Shown piece after piece: positions 15,892 to 25,557 of a stretch of DNA of 64,000 bases. The stretch covers positions 1 to 64,000 of the forward strand of contig JAAFJG010000007.1 in NCBI GenBank assembly GCA_013298075.1, in the 5' to 3' direction. The stretch's first letter is position 1; each line of letters opens with the position of its first letter. Made by a program: the position numbers and the translations under genes. Under the pieces are notes generated by a model. That model worked only from the letters and a program-made list of their open reading frames with translations, was not told the origin of the DNA and ran no database searches. This stretch comes from Cytophagales bacterium. Its GTDB lineage: Bacteria > Bacteroidota > Bacteroidia > Cytophagales > Microscillaceae.

Positions 15892-15982
15892 AAAATTTGT
15901 TTGTTGTTTTTTATTGGTCTAATAATTTTTGAGAAATTATTAGACCAAAATTTTTAAGAAGAGATATGAATTTAACTAAGTT

Positions 15983-16441
15983 TTAATAAACTAATCCACT
16001 TTTTGATTGACTTCCATTAATTTCAACCAATTCAATTTCGAATACTAAATCTTTTCCTGCTAATGCGTGATTAGCGTTCAAAACTACATATTCAGGGTGA
16101 ATTTCTTTGATTGTTACTTGAAAAGGTCTTCCATCACCTGCATCTGCATTCAAAGGCAAACCTATTTCTATCGGCATACCTGCAGGTAAATCTGCTTTAT
16201 TAACAGGAAAAAGTTTAGTTTCATCTTCCATTCCATAAGCGTCTTCTGGAGCGATTTGAACGCTTTTTTTGTCGCCTATTTTCATACCTAAAATACCCGC
16301 TTCAAATCCCGGAATCATCATTCCTCTGCCCATTGTAAAGGCTAAAGGCTCACGTCCTTCTGAAGAATCAAAAATAGAACCATCAAGAAGGCGACCTGTG
16401 TAATGCACTTTTACTGCATCGCCATTATTGGCTTGTACCAT
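15983..16441 (-). CDS. slyD: FKBP-type peptidyl-prolyl isomerase, SlyD-like
   Basis: Peptidyl-prolyl cis-trans isomerase and chaperone of 152 residues. The split FKBP domain is seen at VKVHYTGRLLDGSIFDSS (about 10-27), then GRGMMIPGFEAGILGM and the end strand FEIELVEI. Between them (about residues 72-125) lies the SlyD insert-in-flap domain with the family hallmark VLNANHALAGKDLVFE. There is no histidine-rich metal-binding tail. No signal peptide, so cytoplasmic. A TAnnTTTG box (TAACTTTG, minus strand) is at 16474-16481, 33 nt before the start. Confidence 0.93.
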   Translation of the reverse strand: MVQANNGDAVKVHYTGRLLDGSIFDSSEGREPLAFTMGRGMMIPGFEAGILGMKIGDKKSVQIAPEDAYGMEDETKLFPVNKADLPAGMPIEIGLPLNADAGDGRPFQVTIKEIHPEYVVLNANHALAGKDLVFEIELVEINGSQSKSGLVY

Positions 16442-16473
16442 AACAAATTATATTAAAATTTATAAATATGATG

Positions 16474-16481
16474 CAAAGTTA
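16474..16481 (-). promoter_or_regulatory. TAnnTTTG promoter box for the SlyD-like gene
   Basis: TAACTTTG on the minus strand, 33 nt before the start. A clear -33 TTTG at the usual distance is not seen. Confidence 0.5.
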
Positions 16482-16608
16482 GTGTATTTTATCCAAAAAT
16501 TATATCTATTTTTTAGAAATTATTTGAGAATATTTAAAAAATAAGTAGAAAAAAAAAATTTTGATTTTATTTGTGATAAAAAATATTTATTTTTGTGAAA
16601 AAAATAAA

Positions 16609-17106
16609 ATGAAAAAAATAATTGGTGCTTTTTTATTGTTTTTATTGTGCCAAAGTTGCTCGGTTAGATATGGTTTTACAGGGGCAAATACTTTAGCAAA
16701 AACTATTTTTATAAGCAATTTTCAAAATCGTTCTACGGGAGGTCCGCCAAGTTTAAATATTGATTTTACCGAAAAATTAAAAGAATATTACCAAAGAAAT
16801 TCTTCTTTGAGAATTATGGACAAAAAAAACGAAGGCGAATTAGCAGTTTTAGGAACTATTTTGGGTTATACAATGTCTCCAATTGCTGCCACTGCTGACC
16901 AAGCCGCACAAAATAGATTAACTATTACAGTAGAAGTTGATTTTATCAATACATTGGAACAAAAAAAGAATTTTAAACAAAATTTTTCTTTTTATTCTGA
17001 TTTTCCACCCAATCAAAGTCTTTCACAAGTAGAAGGTGGAAAAATAAACGAAATTTTAGAGCAAATTATTTTAGATATTTTTAATAAAACGGTCGCAGAT
17101 TGGTAA
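16609..17106 (+). CDS. lptE: LptE family lipopolysaccharide-assembly lipoprotein
   Basis: Outer-membrane lipoprotein that would plug the LptD barrel in lipopolysaccharide export. The start at 16609 gives MKKIIGAFLLFLLCQSC, a signal peptide with lipobox ending at C17; the longer frame from 16561 adds 16 residues with no function. The mature part has YGFTGANT and ISNFQNRS, and a C-terminal segment with VADW, as in Bacteroidota LptE proteins. Length 165 residues. It precedes fabD by 48 nt and may share its transcript. No lptD is in the window. Confidence 0.82.
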   Translation: MKKIIGAFLLFLLCQSCSVRYGFTGANTLAKTIFISNFQNRSTGGPPSLNIDFTEKLKEYYQRNSSLRIMDKKNEGELAVLGTILGYTMSPIAATADQAAQNRLTITVEVDFINTLEQKKNFKQNFSFYSDFPPNQSLSQVEGGKINEILEQIILDIFNKTVADW

Positions 17107-17154
17107 TTATTTTAGACTATTTTTCATACACTTTTTATAAACTTTTTATTCAAT

Positions 17155-18030
17155 ATGAAAGCATATATTTTTCCCGGACAAGGCTCACAATTCAGTGGAA
17201 TGGGCAAAGACTTGTACGAAAATAATTCGAAAGCAAAAGAATTATTTGAGCAAGCAAACGAAATTTTAGGATTTAGTATCACAAATGTTATGTTTGGAGG
17301 TACTGATGAAGAATTAAAACAAACAAAAGTTACTCAACCTGCTATTTTTTTACATTCTGTTGTGATGGCTTTGGTGGCGGATAATTTTCAGCCTGATATG
17401 GTGGCGGGACATTCTTTGGGCGAATTTTCTGCTTTGGTTGCCAATAAAACTTTGTCTTTTGCTGATGGATTGCGTTTGGTTTCGCAACGTGCCTTAGCAA
17501 TGCAAAAAGCCTGTGAAGCAAATCCTTCTACCATGGCAGCAGTTTTAGGTTTGGAAGATGATATAGTAGAAAAAATTTGTGCAGAAATTACAGAGGAAAT
17601 TGTGGTGGCTGCGAATTATAATTGCCCAGGTCAATTAGTGATTTCGGGGACATTCAAAGGCATCGAATTAGCGGCAGAAAAATTGAAAGAAGCAGGGGCA
17701 AAAAGAGTTTTAACTTTGCCTGTTGGGGGTGCTTTTCATTCGCCTTTGATGGAATCTGCTCGAACAGAATTAGCCTCAGCGATTGAAAGTACGACATTTT
17801 CAAAAGGCGTTTGTCCCATTTATCAAAACGTAAATGCTTTGCCTTTTATTGAGGCAAAAGATATTAAAAATAATTTGATAGCACAATTAACGGGTGCAGT
17901 AAAATGGACGCAAACCGCCCAAAATATGATAAAAGATGGTGCTTTACAATTTATTGAAGTTGGACCTGGAAAAGTTTTACAAGGTTTAGTCAAAAAAGTA
18001 AATAAAGAAGCAGAAGTAAGTTCGCTTTAG
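17155..18030 (+). CDS. fabD: Malonyl-CoA:ACP transacylase
   Basis: Transfers the malonyl group from CoA to acyl carrier protein for fatty acid synthesis in the cytoplasm. At 291 residues it is of normal length. FPGQGSQFSGMG is at residues 6-17, the nucleophile serine at S87 in GHSLGE, an arginine in the SQRALAMQ segment, and the catalytic histidine in GGAFHSPLM. The C-terminal FIEVGPGKVLQGLVKK is also characteristic. Other fab genes are absent from the window. Confidence 0.96.
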   Translation: MKAYIFPGQGSQFSGMGKDLYENNSKAKELFEQANEILGFSITNVMFGGTDEELKQTKVTQPAIFLHSVVMALVADNFQPDMVAGHSLGEFSALVANKTLSFADGLRLVSQRALAMQKACEANPSTMAAVLGLEDDIVEKICAEITEEIVVAANYNCPGQLVISGTFKGIELAAEKLKEAGAKRVLTLPVGGAFHSPLMESARTELASAIESTTFSKGVCPIYQNVNALPFIEAKDIKNNLIAQLTGAVKWTQTAQNMIKDGALQFIEVGPGKVLQGLVKKVNKEAEVSSL

Positions 18031-18118
18031 AAATAATCAAAAATTTTGATTATTAGAAATTATTTTTAGTATCTATAAATTGAGTAGAAATAGTATTTCT
18101 CTGAAATAAAAAAATAAA

Positions 18119-18222
18119 ATTTCGGCTAAAGCCAAGAATTGAATTTTATATTATCCTCCAGATAAATCTGGAGGCAATTCAAAAAATACGTTTTCATTGC
18201 CCGCATAAATTTCCCAAGAACC
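18119..18222 (-). repeat. Interspersed repeat, family C copy 2
   Basis: Inverted copy of 3920-4040. It carries TTCGGCTAAAGCCAA, the palindrome CCTCCAGATAAATCTGGAGG (18155-18174) and ends TTTCCCAAGAACC. It lies between the convergent fabD and DUF4249 genes. Confidence 0.75.
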
Positions 18223-18246
18223 AAAAAAAATAAATTATAAAAAAAC

Positions 18247-18283
18247 AAAAATGGCTTTTTTATTTCCAAAGAAGCCATTTTTT
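18247..18283. terminator. Bidirectional terminator
   Basis: AAAAATGGCTT ... AAGCCATTTTT stem-loop with T-runs on both strands, placed between the convergent fabD and DUF4249 genes. Confidence 0.8.
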
Positions 18284-18311
18284 TATCTAAAATTTACTTA
18301 TAATCATTCAA

Positions 18312-19217
18312 CTAAATAGCCGTTTTTGTAACCACACTTACTGCTGCTACATTGAAAAAACCAACTGCTTTTTTGTTCGAATTATTATTTGTATTGATAA
18401 TATTGGTACGTACATTTGAAGGAGGACGAGCAAATAAACCGCCATTTTGAAGTTGATTAGATGTTTCTTTCAAAAAATAATAAGTTTGCTCACTGATAGA
18501 ATGAATCTCTGCACGAATTACGTCATTTTTATCAACAGGTGGAAGTCTTTCATTGACAGAGCGATTGCTATTATCCACAAAATCAAATGAATTTCTACGA
18601 ATAGGACGAATATATGTGATACCATCAATCCCACCACCAGGATCAAAGGTAGCATCATACGCGGTGGTAATGGCTGTTGGACGATTATTATATTTCCCAT
18701 TTTTAAAACCTTTTATCCAATAACAATCGCCCTTTCCTATCAAATCTCGGGCATATAATTCTGCAAAACGCCCCTTAATACCTGTTGGGTCATTACTTCT
18801 ATCTTCTATTTGTAAAGAATCAATCAAGGGTACACGATTCATTTTTGAAATTGCTGTATAACTTTCTCCTTGATGTGTAACGCTCAAAGTAAAAATATCG
18901 CCTACTATACCAATTTTTTGACTGCCTGTTGGAGTCCAAATATAGTTTCCATTGTTACCATTATCAGTAAAATTAAAAATATTTCCTAATTGGTCTGTTA
19001 CTCTTACAGTCGCATTTAACGCAGGTTTTGCGGGAGTATTATCCAAATAAGGAGAAGTAATCGTAAGCCTAATTGTTTGATTGCCATCTAAATTATTCAC
19101 AAAAGCATCAATGGCTAATTGTGGCTCTCCTTCGCCCAAATCTACTTTAATTACATCTTCACAAGAAAATAATAAAAAAATAATAGACATTGAAACGATA
19201 AAAAAAATCTTTTTCAT
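18312..19217 (-). CDS. DUF4249 domain-containing lipoprotein
   Basis: Predicted outer-membrane lipoprotein of 301 residues. The signal peptide MKKIFFIVSMSIIFLLFSC ends in a lipobox with C19. The mature start EDVIKVDLGEGEPQLAIDAF and a following beta domain with TVRVTDQLGN fit DUF4249, a Bacteroidota family usually encoded next to a TonB-dependent receptor with a carboxypeptidase-like domain. Here no receptor adjoins it, so it is an orphan member. Its molecular role is unknown. Confidence 0.8.
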   Translation of the reverse strand: MKKIFFIVSMSIIFLLFSCEDVIKVDLGEGEPQLAIDAFVNNLDGNQTIRLTITSPYLDNTPAKPALNATVRVTDQLGNIFNFTDNGNNGNYIWTPTGSQKIGIVGDIFTLSVTHQGESYTAISKMNRVPLIDSLQIEDRSNDPTGIKGRFAELYARDLIGKGDCYWIKGFKNGKYNNRPTAITTAYDATFDPGGGIDGITYIRPIRRNSFDFVDNSNRSVNERLPPVDKNDVIRAEIHSISEQTYYFLKETSNQLQNGGLFARPPSNVRTNIINTNNNSNKKAVGFFNVAAVSVVTKTAI

Positions 19218-19309
19218 ATAAAAAATAAAGTAAAAATAAGTTTAAAATAAAATTATAATTGTTCTGTTGATAAGTAATTATTTGCTCGAAAAAATTACAT
19301 TTTTTCTTT

Positions 19310-20671
19310 TTAATATTTCTTTTTCATATTTTTTTTGTGTCGTGGGTTAAAATTTTTACGCTCAGGTTTTTTCTTATCTTTGGGTGATTTTTTATCTGTT
19401 TTTTTAGTTACTTTTGGTGGTCTGTTGCTTTCTTTTTTCTCGTGAAAAGCCCCTTTAAAATCAGGATCCTCTGCCTTTTTATGGTCATCAATGGCTTTTT
19501 TCATCTCTTGCATCTCTTCATGAGGCGTATAAGTAATTTCGACTACGGTAGGTAATTCAAATTCAGTAATTTTAGTTTTGATTAAATTTTCTATTTTTTT
19601 GATGTGGTATTCTTCCGCCATATTGACAAAAGTAATTGCTTCGCCTGTGTGATTGGCTCTGCCTGTGCGACCAATTCGATGCACATAATCTTCATACACA
19701 ATCGGCACATCAAAATTAATCACGTGACTTACTGCTATCGCATCTATGCCTCTTGCCGCCACATCAGTGGCGACCAAAACTCTCACTTCTCCATTTTTGA
19801 AGGATTCCATCGCATTGATACGTGTGTTTTGACCTTTGTTAGCGTGAATAACTTTGATTAAATTATCATCATATTTTCTTACTAAATATTTATATAAATT
19901 TTCTGCATTTTTTCGAGTGCGTGCAAAAACCATTACTCTCGAAAATTTTTCTTCATCAGCCAAAAAATATTCTAATAAATTGATTTTGGTTTTCAAATTA
20001 GGCACTTTGTATAAACTTTGTGCGATGGTTTCGGCTGTCGTAGCAGAAGGCGTAATTTCAATTCTATGCGGAAATTCTAAAAATTCTTCTGTCAAACTAA
20101 TTACTTTTTCGGGCAGAGTAGCAGAAAATAATAAATTTTGTCTTTTTTTGGAAGGAATTACTTCTAATACTTTTCGAATTTGGTGCATAAAACCCATATC
20201 CATCATTTTATCGGCTTCATCGAGTACCAAAGTTTTTATTTCTTTAAAAAATAATTCTCCTTTCAAATAAATATCTAACAAACGCCCGGGAGTAGCCACC
20301 AAAATATCTATGCCTTGATTGATAGCCGCAATTTGTGCTTGAATACCTGTGCCGCCATAAATACTTAAAATTCGAATATCTGTATATTTTGCCAAGTCTT
20401 GTAAATTTTTTGCAATTTGCATCGCCAACTCACGCGTAGGGGCAAGAATCAAGGCTTTTGGATACATACCTTGTGCATATTTTATTTTCATTAAGATAGG
20501 CAAACCAAAAGCAGCCGTTTTTCCTGTGCCTGTTTGAGCAATGCCTAATACATCATGCCCCGCCAAAGCCAACGGAATTACTTCGGTTTGGATAGGAGTT
20601 GGCATCGAATATTCCAACTCTTGACAAGCAGTCAAGAGTTGTTTATTAAGTTTAAAATCTTCAAAAGTCAT
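19310..20671 (-). CDS. DEAD-box RNA helicase
   Basis: ATP-dependent RNA helicase of the RhlE/CshA type. From the start at 20671 (MTFEDFKLNKQLL) it has 453 residues. All motifs are present: the Q motif SMPTPIQ, Walker A AQTGTGKT, PTRELAMQ, TPGRLLD, DEAD in VLDEADKMMDMGF, SAT, then ARTRKNAE, TDVAARGID and HRIGRTGR. The C-terminal tail (about 385-453) is lysine-rich and disordered (KKTDKKSPKDKKKPERKN), probably for RNA binding. A longer frame from 20749 would overlap the promoter box at 20747-20754 and add only a hydrophobic stretch, so it was not used. Confidence 0.95.
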   Translation of the reverse strand: MTFEDFKLNKQLLTACQELEYSMPTPIQTEVIPLALAGHDVLGIAQTGTGKTAAFGLPILMKIKYAQGMYPKALILAPTRELAMQIAKNLQDLAKYTDIRILSIYGGTGIQAQIAAINQGIDILVATPGRLLDIYLKGELFFKEIKTLVLDEADKMMDMGFMHQIRKVLEVIPSKKRQNLLFSATLPEKVISLTEEFLEFPHRIEITPSATTAETIAQSLYKVPNLKTKINLLEYFLADEEKFSRVMVFARTRKNAENLYKYLVRKYDDNLIKVIHANKGQNTRINAMESFKNGEVRVLVATDVAARGIDAIAVSHVINFDVPIVYEDYVHRIGRTGRANHTGEAITFVNMAEEYHIKKIENLIKTKITEFELPTVVEITYTPHEEMQEMKKAIDDHKKAEDPDFKGAFHEKKESNRPPKVTKKTDKKSPKDKKKPERKNFNPRHKKNMKKKY

Positions 20672-20746
20672 ATTGATTGTAAATTTAAGGAAGTATATAA
20701 AAATAAAAATTAGGATAAGAAAATATATATTTCCTAAAAAAGTGTG

Positions 20747-20777
20747 CAAATATAAGCAAATAAAAATTGTTTTGCAA
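20747..20777 (-). promoter_or_regulatory. Promoter of the DEAD-box helicase gene
   Basis: On the minus strand TTG (20775-20777) and TATATTTG (20747-20754), 20 nt apart. It fits the Bacteroidota consensus and places the start of translation downstream at 20671. Confidence 0.6.
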
Positions 20778-20807
20778 CGATTTTGAAATAGAAATAAAAA
20801 ATTTCCT

Positions 20808-20870
20808 AAAAAAATATGCTTATTTTTTAGGAAGTTTTTTATAAATCTATCAAAAACAAAGAAAAACTAT
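20808..20870 (-). terminator. Terminator and duplicated 3' flank of the T9SS operon
   Basis: A stem made of TTTCCTAAAAA and TTTTTAGGAA arms follows the 904-residue gene. The sequence from the stop codon through the stem (minus strand ATAGTTTTTCTTTG...AAAACTTCCTAAAAA) is repeated almost identically after the stop of the DUF5689 gene at 27536. Confidence 0.65.
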
Positions 20871-23581
20871 TTAGTAACCATAAGTCTTTTGACTATTTTT
20901 TGATTTTTAGTTTCCAACACAACTAAATAAACGCCACTTTTCCATTGACTTACATCTGCCAAAACTTCTATTTTATTTTTCTCCCTATTTATTTGGTTAG
21001 AGAAATCAAATATTTTTACACCAGTCATATCAGTTACATATATTGTTGAAGTATTGTCGTTTTCGTCTTCATACATATAACTAAAAGTAACTTGTTGATT
21101 GGCAGGATTAGGATAAATGCTAAGTTCACTCCTGATAACATTGTCTCGTGACTCTGCTGCTTGTTCTTCTTTCACAGGTTTATTATAATAGTGTGATACA
21201 TTATATAAACCTTGTGAACAAGTAACTATCGGATTTGATGAAGACGCAGGTATTTCGCAATTTGAATACGTATTATCTTGATTTAAAGCCGGAATTATTT
21301 CAATTTCACTATTTATTTGTAATTCTGGATTTCCGTTAGGTAGTATCTCTACAGACATTCCAGCGAAAAATTTTTTATTAGGCAATGCCGCTGAAAAAGA
21401 AGGATTGATAGAAATGTCGATTGTTTGTTTAGCATATATATCAGTTGCCTCCCAACCTTCATAATCAATATGAACATTTTCTTGTTCTAAACTCATATTA
21501 TCCGTCCTGTATTTGAAATATTTTAGCCAATCATCGTTGTTTAAACTTTTATCTTCTACTAAGTTTACATTATAACGATTGACATATAATATTTTGTCCA
21601 TTTCTACGCCATTACTGTTTCTTGGTTGTAGTTTTGCTACTACTTTCACATAAACTTTTGGTAAGTTCTCTTGTGTAGATGAAGGCATAGTCCTAAAATA
21701 AACGGCATTTTGATAACGATTTTGATATGTACAACCCAATGGATAATAAGGGGTGTGATACATAGGAGTTGGTAAAGTTAAGGTTTTAAAGTTACCAAAA
21801 AGGCTTCCTCCTAATATTACTAGCTGATAATTTCCTACATAATTATCATTTATCATATTTTTAGCGTACATCTCACCTGTTCCATACAAACGTTGAGCAC
21901 TGAAAGCGAAAGTAGTAGTCAAATCTTTATCAAAACGATGTGGTATATTGTCAATACCTTCGAATTCATAAGAAACACTAATTTCAGACTTCTCCAAATC
22001 AACATTCAAAGCAGGATTGATAATTACTTTTGGTACTTCATCAAACATAAAAAAATTATATCCCCATAAATTTGAATTCCTCTGAGCATTAGCTGTAGGT
22101 AATAGCAAACTTGAATATAAATCACCTAATCTGCCAATATTAATACTACGAATAGGCTGAACACGTGAATATTTCACTTTAGGTGGCTCAAGAACAGATA
22201 AAACACCTCCCAAATTAGGATAAATCGTTTTTTCGGTATATTGTTTTGTGCCTGACAAAGGGAAAGCCCCATTGAAGTTTTCGCTTCTGCCTTTGATAGT
22301 TCCTTGAGTTACATAAGAAATAAAAGATTTTGTACCACCTTCTTCCTCTGTCCCTGTAAACATTTTGACAATAGAATACAATGTACTGACCCCAGCAGAG
22401 ATAGTACCTAATACTTCAACTACTTTACCCACACCATCTAAGACTTTTTTTAATGAAGCCACATTTTTTTTATGCTTATCATATTTTTTCATATAACTTA
22501 TAAATTTACCTGAAAAGGGAAAAGGAAAAGATGAATAGTAGTTAATATTGTTAAAATCAAAGGCTTGACCATTAAAAGTAGGTAAAAACGCTTTCTCATA
22601 CGCAGGTATAAAATCACCAAACCCTGATTTAACATCTTTAGAGACATTATAGGCTTCTTTGACAGTTTTTTCTACTGTCGAAGCAGTAGAAGCTATTTCA
22701 GAACCCAAACCCGCATTTTTTGTTTGATTGGCACCAACTCCTGACGGATTTAGTATCTCATTGCATTGCTGTTGCGGATCATTATAACTACATAAATTTA
22801 CATTCGAACCTGTATCTATAAACAAAGAAAAATCTATAAATGGTTGTTGTAAATCAGTATTATCTCTACAGGCACAAGGGTCATAAGAAGTCGAAAATTC
22901 GGCAAAAAGCCAATAAGGAACAAGCGAAAGTACCTTTTGTGGAAAGGATATTTCTTTGATATTGTCTTTTTCTATGACAGTGGGCGAAGGATTGGAAATT
23001 TCACCAAAAAAATTAGGGGTATAATTTTGTGAACTATTTCGCATTTTGAAAGTCAATGTAGCGTTGTTAGCAGACAAAGGATCGACATTAGTTAAGTTGC
23101 TATATATTTGAGTAAGCAACAAAAATACTCGATATTTGCCTGTATAAGCATTGTAAAAAACAAAATAAGGATTAGGGACAGGTGTAGTGGGCGTACCTAT
23201 GTTCTTTTTTATCAAACGCCAACCTTGTTCATAATAGAATATCCAAGGCACTTCCGTATTTACGCTACCTCTATTCAAATGCCTCACATTTACATTGTCG
23301 GGTGAAAAGAAAGGAGAGGCAAAAGTACTAAAAGTAGCACTTGTACTTGTATTTGTATATACTTCCCAATTTTTTGCGTTCAAAAAGTTATTGAGTTCTC
23401 TTTTCATTCCTTCTTCTTCATAAGGCAAAGTGCCTTGTCTTGTAACTACTCCGGGTGGCGGACCTGCATATTGATAAGGTTCGCAATCACCACCTGTGGC
23501 TGATTTTTCTTTTTTTTGCTGACTTTTTAAAATAGTTATGCTACATAAAAAGCATAACGAAACGATATATAAAAATTTCAT
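20867..23581 (-). CDS. T9SS-secreted protein with type A sorting domain
   Basis: Large secreted protein of 904 residues, the last gene of a five-gene operon. It has a signal peptide (MKFLYIVSLCFLCSITILKS). The C-terminal 80 residues form a T9SS type A sorting domain: LSIYPNPANQQVTFSY, VTDMTGVKIF, WKSGVYLVVLETKNQK and the basic end VKRLMVTK. This predicts export across the outer membrane by the type IX system and cleavage of the tail. Residues 20-820 match no family I recognise; they are beta-rich with a Gly/Thr/Ser-rich helical stretch near 290-400. Its first codons and leader are the same as those of the three lipoprotein genes upstream, so its 5' end probably shares their duplication history. 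Confidence 0.85.
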   Translation of the reverse strand: MKFLYIVSLCFLCSITILKSQQKKEKSATGGDCEPYQYAGPPPGVVTRQGTLPYEEEGMKRELNNFLNAKNWEVYTNTSTSATFSTFASPFFSPDNVNVRHLNRGSVNTEVPWIFYYEQGWRLIKKNIGTPTTPVPNPYFVFYNAYTGKYRVFLLLTQIYSNLTNVDPLSANNATLTFKMRNSSQNYTPNFFGEISNPSPTVIEKDNIKEISFPQKVLSLVPYWLFAEFSTSYDPCACRDNTDLQQPFIDFSLFIDTGSNVNLCSYNDPQQQCNEILNPSGVGANQTKNAGLGSEIASTASTVEKTVKEAYNVSKDVKSGFGDFIPAYEKAFLPTFNGQAFDFNNINYYSSFPFPFSGKFISYMKKYDKHKKNVASLKKVLDGVGKVVEVLGTISAGVSTLYSIVKMFTGTEEEGGTKSFISYVTQGTIKGRSENFNGAFPLSGTKQYTEKTIYPNLGGVLSVLEPPKVKYSRVQPIRSINIGRLGDLYSSLLLPTANAQRNSNLWGYNFFMFDEVPKVIINPALNVDLEKSEISVSYEFEGIDNIPHRFDKDLTTTFAFSAQRLYGTGEMYAKNMINDNYVGNYQLVILGGSLFGNFKTLTLPTPMYHTPYYPLGCTYQNRYQNAVYFRTMPSSTQENLPKVYVKVVAKLQPRNSNGVEMDKILYVNRYNVNLVEDKSLNNDDWLKYFKYRTDNMSLEQENVHIDYEGWEATDIYAKQTIDISINPSFSAALPNKKFFAGMSVEILPNGNPELQINSEIEIIPALNQDNTYSNCEIPASSSNPIVTCSQGLYNVSHYYNKPVKEEQAAESRDNVIRSELSIYPNPANQQVTFSYMYEDENDNTSTIYVTDMTGVKIFDFSNQINREKNKIEVLADVSQWKSGVYLVVLETKNQKIVKRLMVTK

Positions 23582-23599
23582 ACGTTAATTTTTTTTGAT

Positions 23600-24623
23600 T
23601 TAAGGGATTCGATTGCCTACAAAAGTACGTGGAGGCATGATAGCACCCGTTACAGGATGTCTAAGTTGGTAATAAATGGTGATTTTATTGCTGTTTTTTT
23701 CATCTAACTTACCCCAACCTCTATTTTCTTGTAAAACGGCTGTATAATTAGTATTTATATAGGTTACTTGATGATTGTTATTATAGGTTAGAATTTGAGG
23801 ATATAAGCATCTCATCAATGAAAAATATTTGTATTTTCCATCATCTCGAAAATTTATAGGTCCAACTATATACAATCCTCCTGACAAATTATCTATCCAA
23901 GTAAAATTCCCCCAATCATCAGCATTGTAACCACTATTCGGATTGCCTGCATAATAATCCCTATTATAAATATTAACATCGTAGATATTTGTCGGACTTT
24001 CTAAGTCATATCCTCTAAACTTACCAAAATAACGAGGATAAACAATCCTTTGCCCTTGATCATTACTATACTGAACAATCGTCAATTTTTTTATAAATAT
24101 TAACATCGTAGATATTTGTCGGACTTTCTAAGTCATATCCTCTAAACTTACCAAAATAACGAGGATAAACAATCCTTTGCCCTTGATCATTACTATACTG
24201 AACAATCGTCAATTTTTTCGTAATTTTTTCGGTTTTGTTGGGTATATCTTGGTGGCATTTGTCATCCTCTGCATACTTGACGGTCAAAGAAATATCAATA
24301 GTAGTAGGTAAAAACTGATAATCTACGGCAAATCCCAAGGTTACTTTTCTGCCCAATCTTTTGTTAGGTTCTATGCCTATCTGCCATTCATACGAAGCTG
24401 CTCTTACATCATTTGCCTCAAATGTAATGGGTTGAGTAAAATCAGAATAAATCGTATCTGCCTCTACAGGTTCTAAAACCTCTACACCACTAAAATTTTG
24501 GTAGAATAACTTCGCAGTGATAGTAAAGTCAAGTTTAGCAGGGCAAGGCTCCACAGGGTCGTTTTTAGAAGGTTTGCAAGCTGCAAAGAGCAAGCAAACC
24601 AATAAAATATATAAAAATTTCAT
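23600..24623 (-). pseudogene. Third tandem lipoprotein gene, frameshifted by a 127-bp duplication
   Basis: Nearly identical to the two genes upstream. It begins with MKFLYILLVCLLFAAC, and the frame is intact for about 177 codons up to SPTNIYDVNIY. It then breaks because 127 bp are present twice in direct tandem (23964-24090 and 24091-24217). As it stands the frame ends as a 185-residue protein. Removing one copy gives 1024-127=897 nt, exactly the 298 codons plus stop of the intact paralogues, and restores the normal C-terminus TFVGNRIP. The duplication is perfect, so it is recent, reversible, or an assembly error. Confidence 0.88.
23964..24217. repeat. Perfect 127-bp tandem duplication
   Basis: 23964-24090 and 24091-24217 are identical base for base by inspection. 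The unit starts TTATAAATATTAACATCG and ends CAATCGTCAATTTTT. Both junctions lie at TTTTTT/TTATAAA. 127 is not a multiple of three, so copy number switches the reading frame. Confidence 0.93.
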
Positions 24624-24642
24624 ACGTTAATTTTTTTTTGAT

Positions 24643-25539
24643 TTAAGGAATTCGATTGCCTACAAAAGTACGTGGAGGCATGATAGCACCCGTTACAGGA
24701 TGTCTAAGTTGGTAATAAATGGTGATTTTGTTACTGTTTTTTTCATCTAACTTACCCCAACCTCTATTTTCTTGTAAAACTGCTGTATAGTTGGTATTTA
24801 TATAGGTTACTTGGTTATTATTATTATAAGTTAGAATTTGAGGATATAAGCATCGCCCAAGTGAAAAATATTTAAATTTAACTCCATCACGAAAATTTAC
24901 AGGTCCGACTATATACAATCCTCCTGACAAATTATCTATCCAAGTAGAGTTTCCCCAATCATCAGCATTATAACCACTATTGGGATTACCAGCATAATAA
25001 TCCCTATTATAAATATTAACATCATAGATATTTGTCGGACTTTCTAAGTCGTACCCTCTAAACTTACCAAAATAACGAGGATAAACAATCCTTTGTCCTT
25101 GGTCGTTATTGAATTGAACAATTGTCAATTTTTTCGTAATTTTTTCGGTTTTGTTTGGGATATTTTGGTGGCATTTGTCATCTTCTGCATACTTCACGGT
25201 CAAAGAAACATCAATGGTCGTTGGTAAAAACTGATAATCTACAGCAAACGCCAAGGTTACTTTTCTACCTAATCTTTTGTTAGGTTCTATGCCTATCTGC
25301 CATTCATACGAAGATGCTCTTACATCATTTGCTTCCAGCGTAATACCTGCGTTGGCATTAGAATAAATCGTATCTACCTCTACAGGTTCTAAAACCTCTA
25401 CACCACTAAAATTTTGGTAGAATAACTTCGCAGTGATAGTAAAGTCAAGTTTAGCAGGGCAAGGCTCTACAGGGTCATTTTTAGAAGGTTTGCAAGCTGC
25501 AAAGAGCAAGCAAACCAATAAAATATATAAAAATTTCAT
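24643..25539 (-). CDS. Tandem lipoprotein paralogue 2
   Basis: Lipoprotein of 298 residues, function not recognised. The signal peptide MKFLYILLVCLLFAAC has its lipobox at C16. The mature protein is beta-rich; the part near residues 60-130 (EANDVRASSYEWQIG...DVSLTVKY) has the look of a PKD-like beta-sandwich. It differs from the neighbouring copies mainly in two patches, NANAGITLEAN near residue 66 and YIVGPVNFRDGVKFKYFSLG near residue 208, which suggests local exchange or diversifying change. It is separated from its neighbours by 19-20 nt with the same leader (AAAAAAAATTAACGT before the ATG). Operon context suggests it acts with the T9SS cargo protein on the cell surface. Confidence 0.8.
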   Translation of the reverse strand: MKFLYILLVCLLFAACKPSKNDPVEPCPAKLDFTITAKLFYQNFSGVEVLEPVEVDTIYSNANAGITLEANDVRASSYEWQIGIEPNKRLGRKVTLAFAVDYQFLPTTIDVSLTVKYAEDDKCHQNIPNKTEKITKKLTIVQFNNDQGQRIVYPRYFGKFRGYDLESPTNIYDVNIYNRDYYAGNPNSGYNADDWGNSTWIDNLSGGLYIVGPVNFRDGVKFKYFSLGRCLYPQILTYNNNNQVTYINTNYTAVLQENRGWGKLDEKNSNKITIYYQLRHPVTGAIMPPRTFVGNRIP

Positions 25540-25557
25540 ACGTTAATTTTTTTTGAT

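Noticed and set aside
23600-24106. 168-codon frame taken as a separate gene
   Set aside because: It is the second half of the frameshifted third lipoprotein; its apparent start lies in the duplicated segment.
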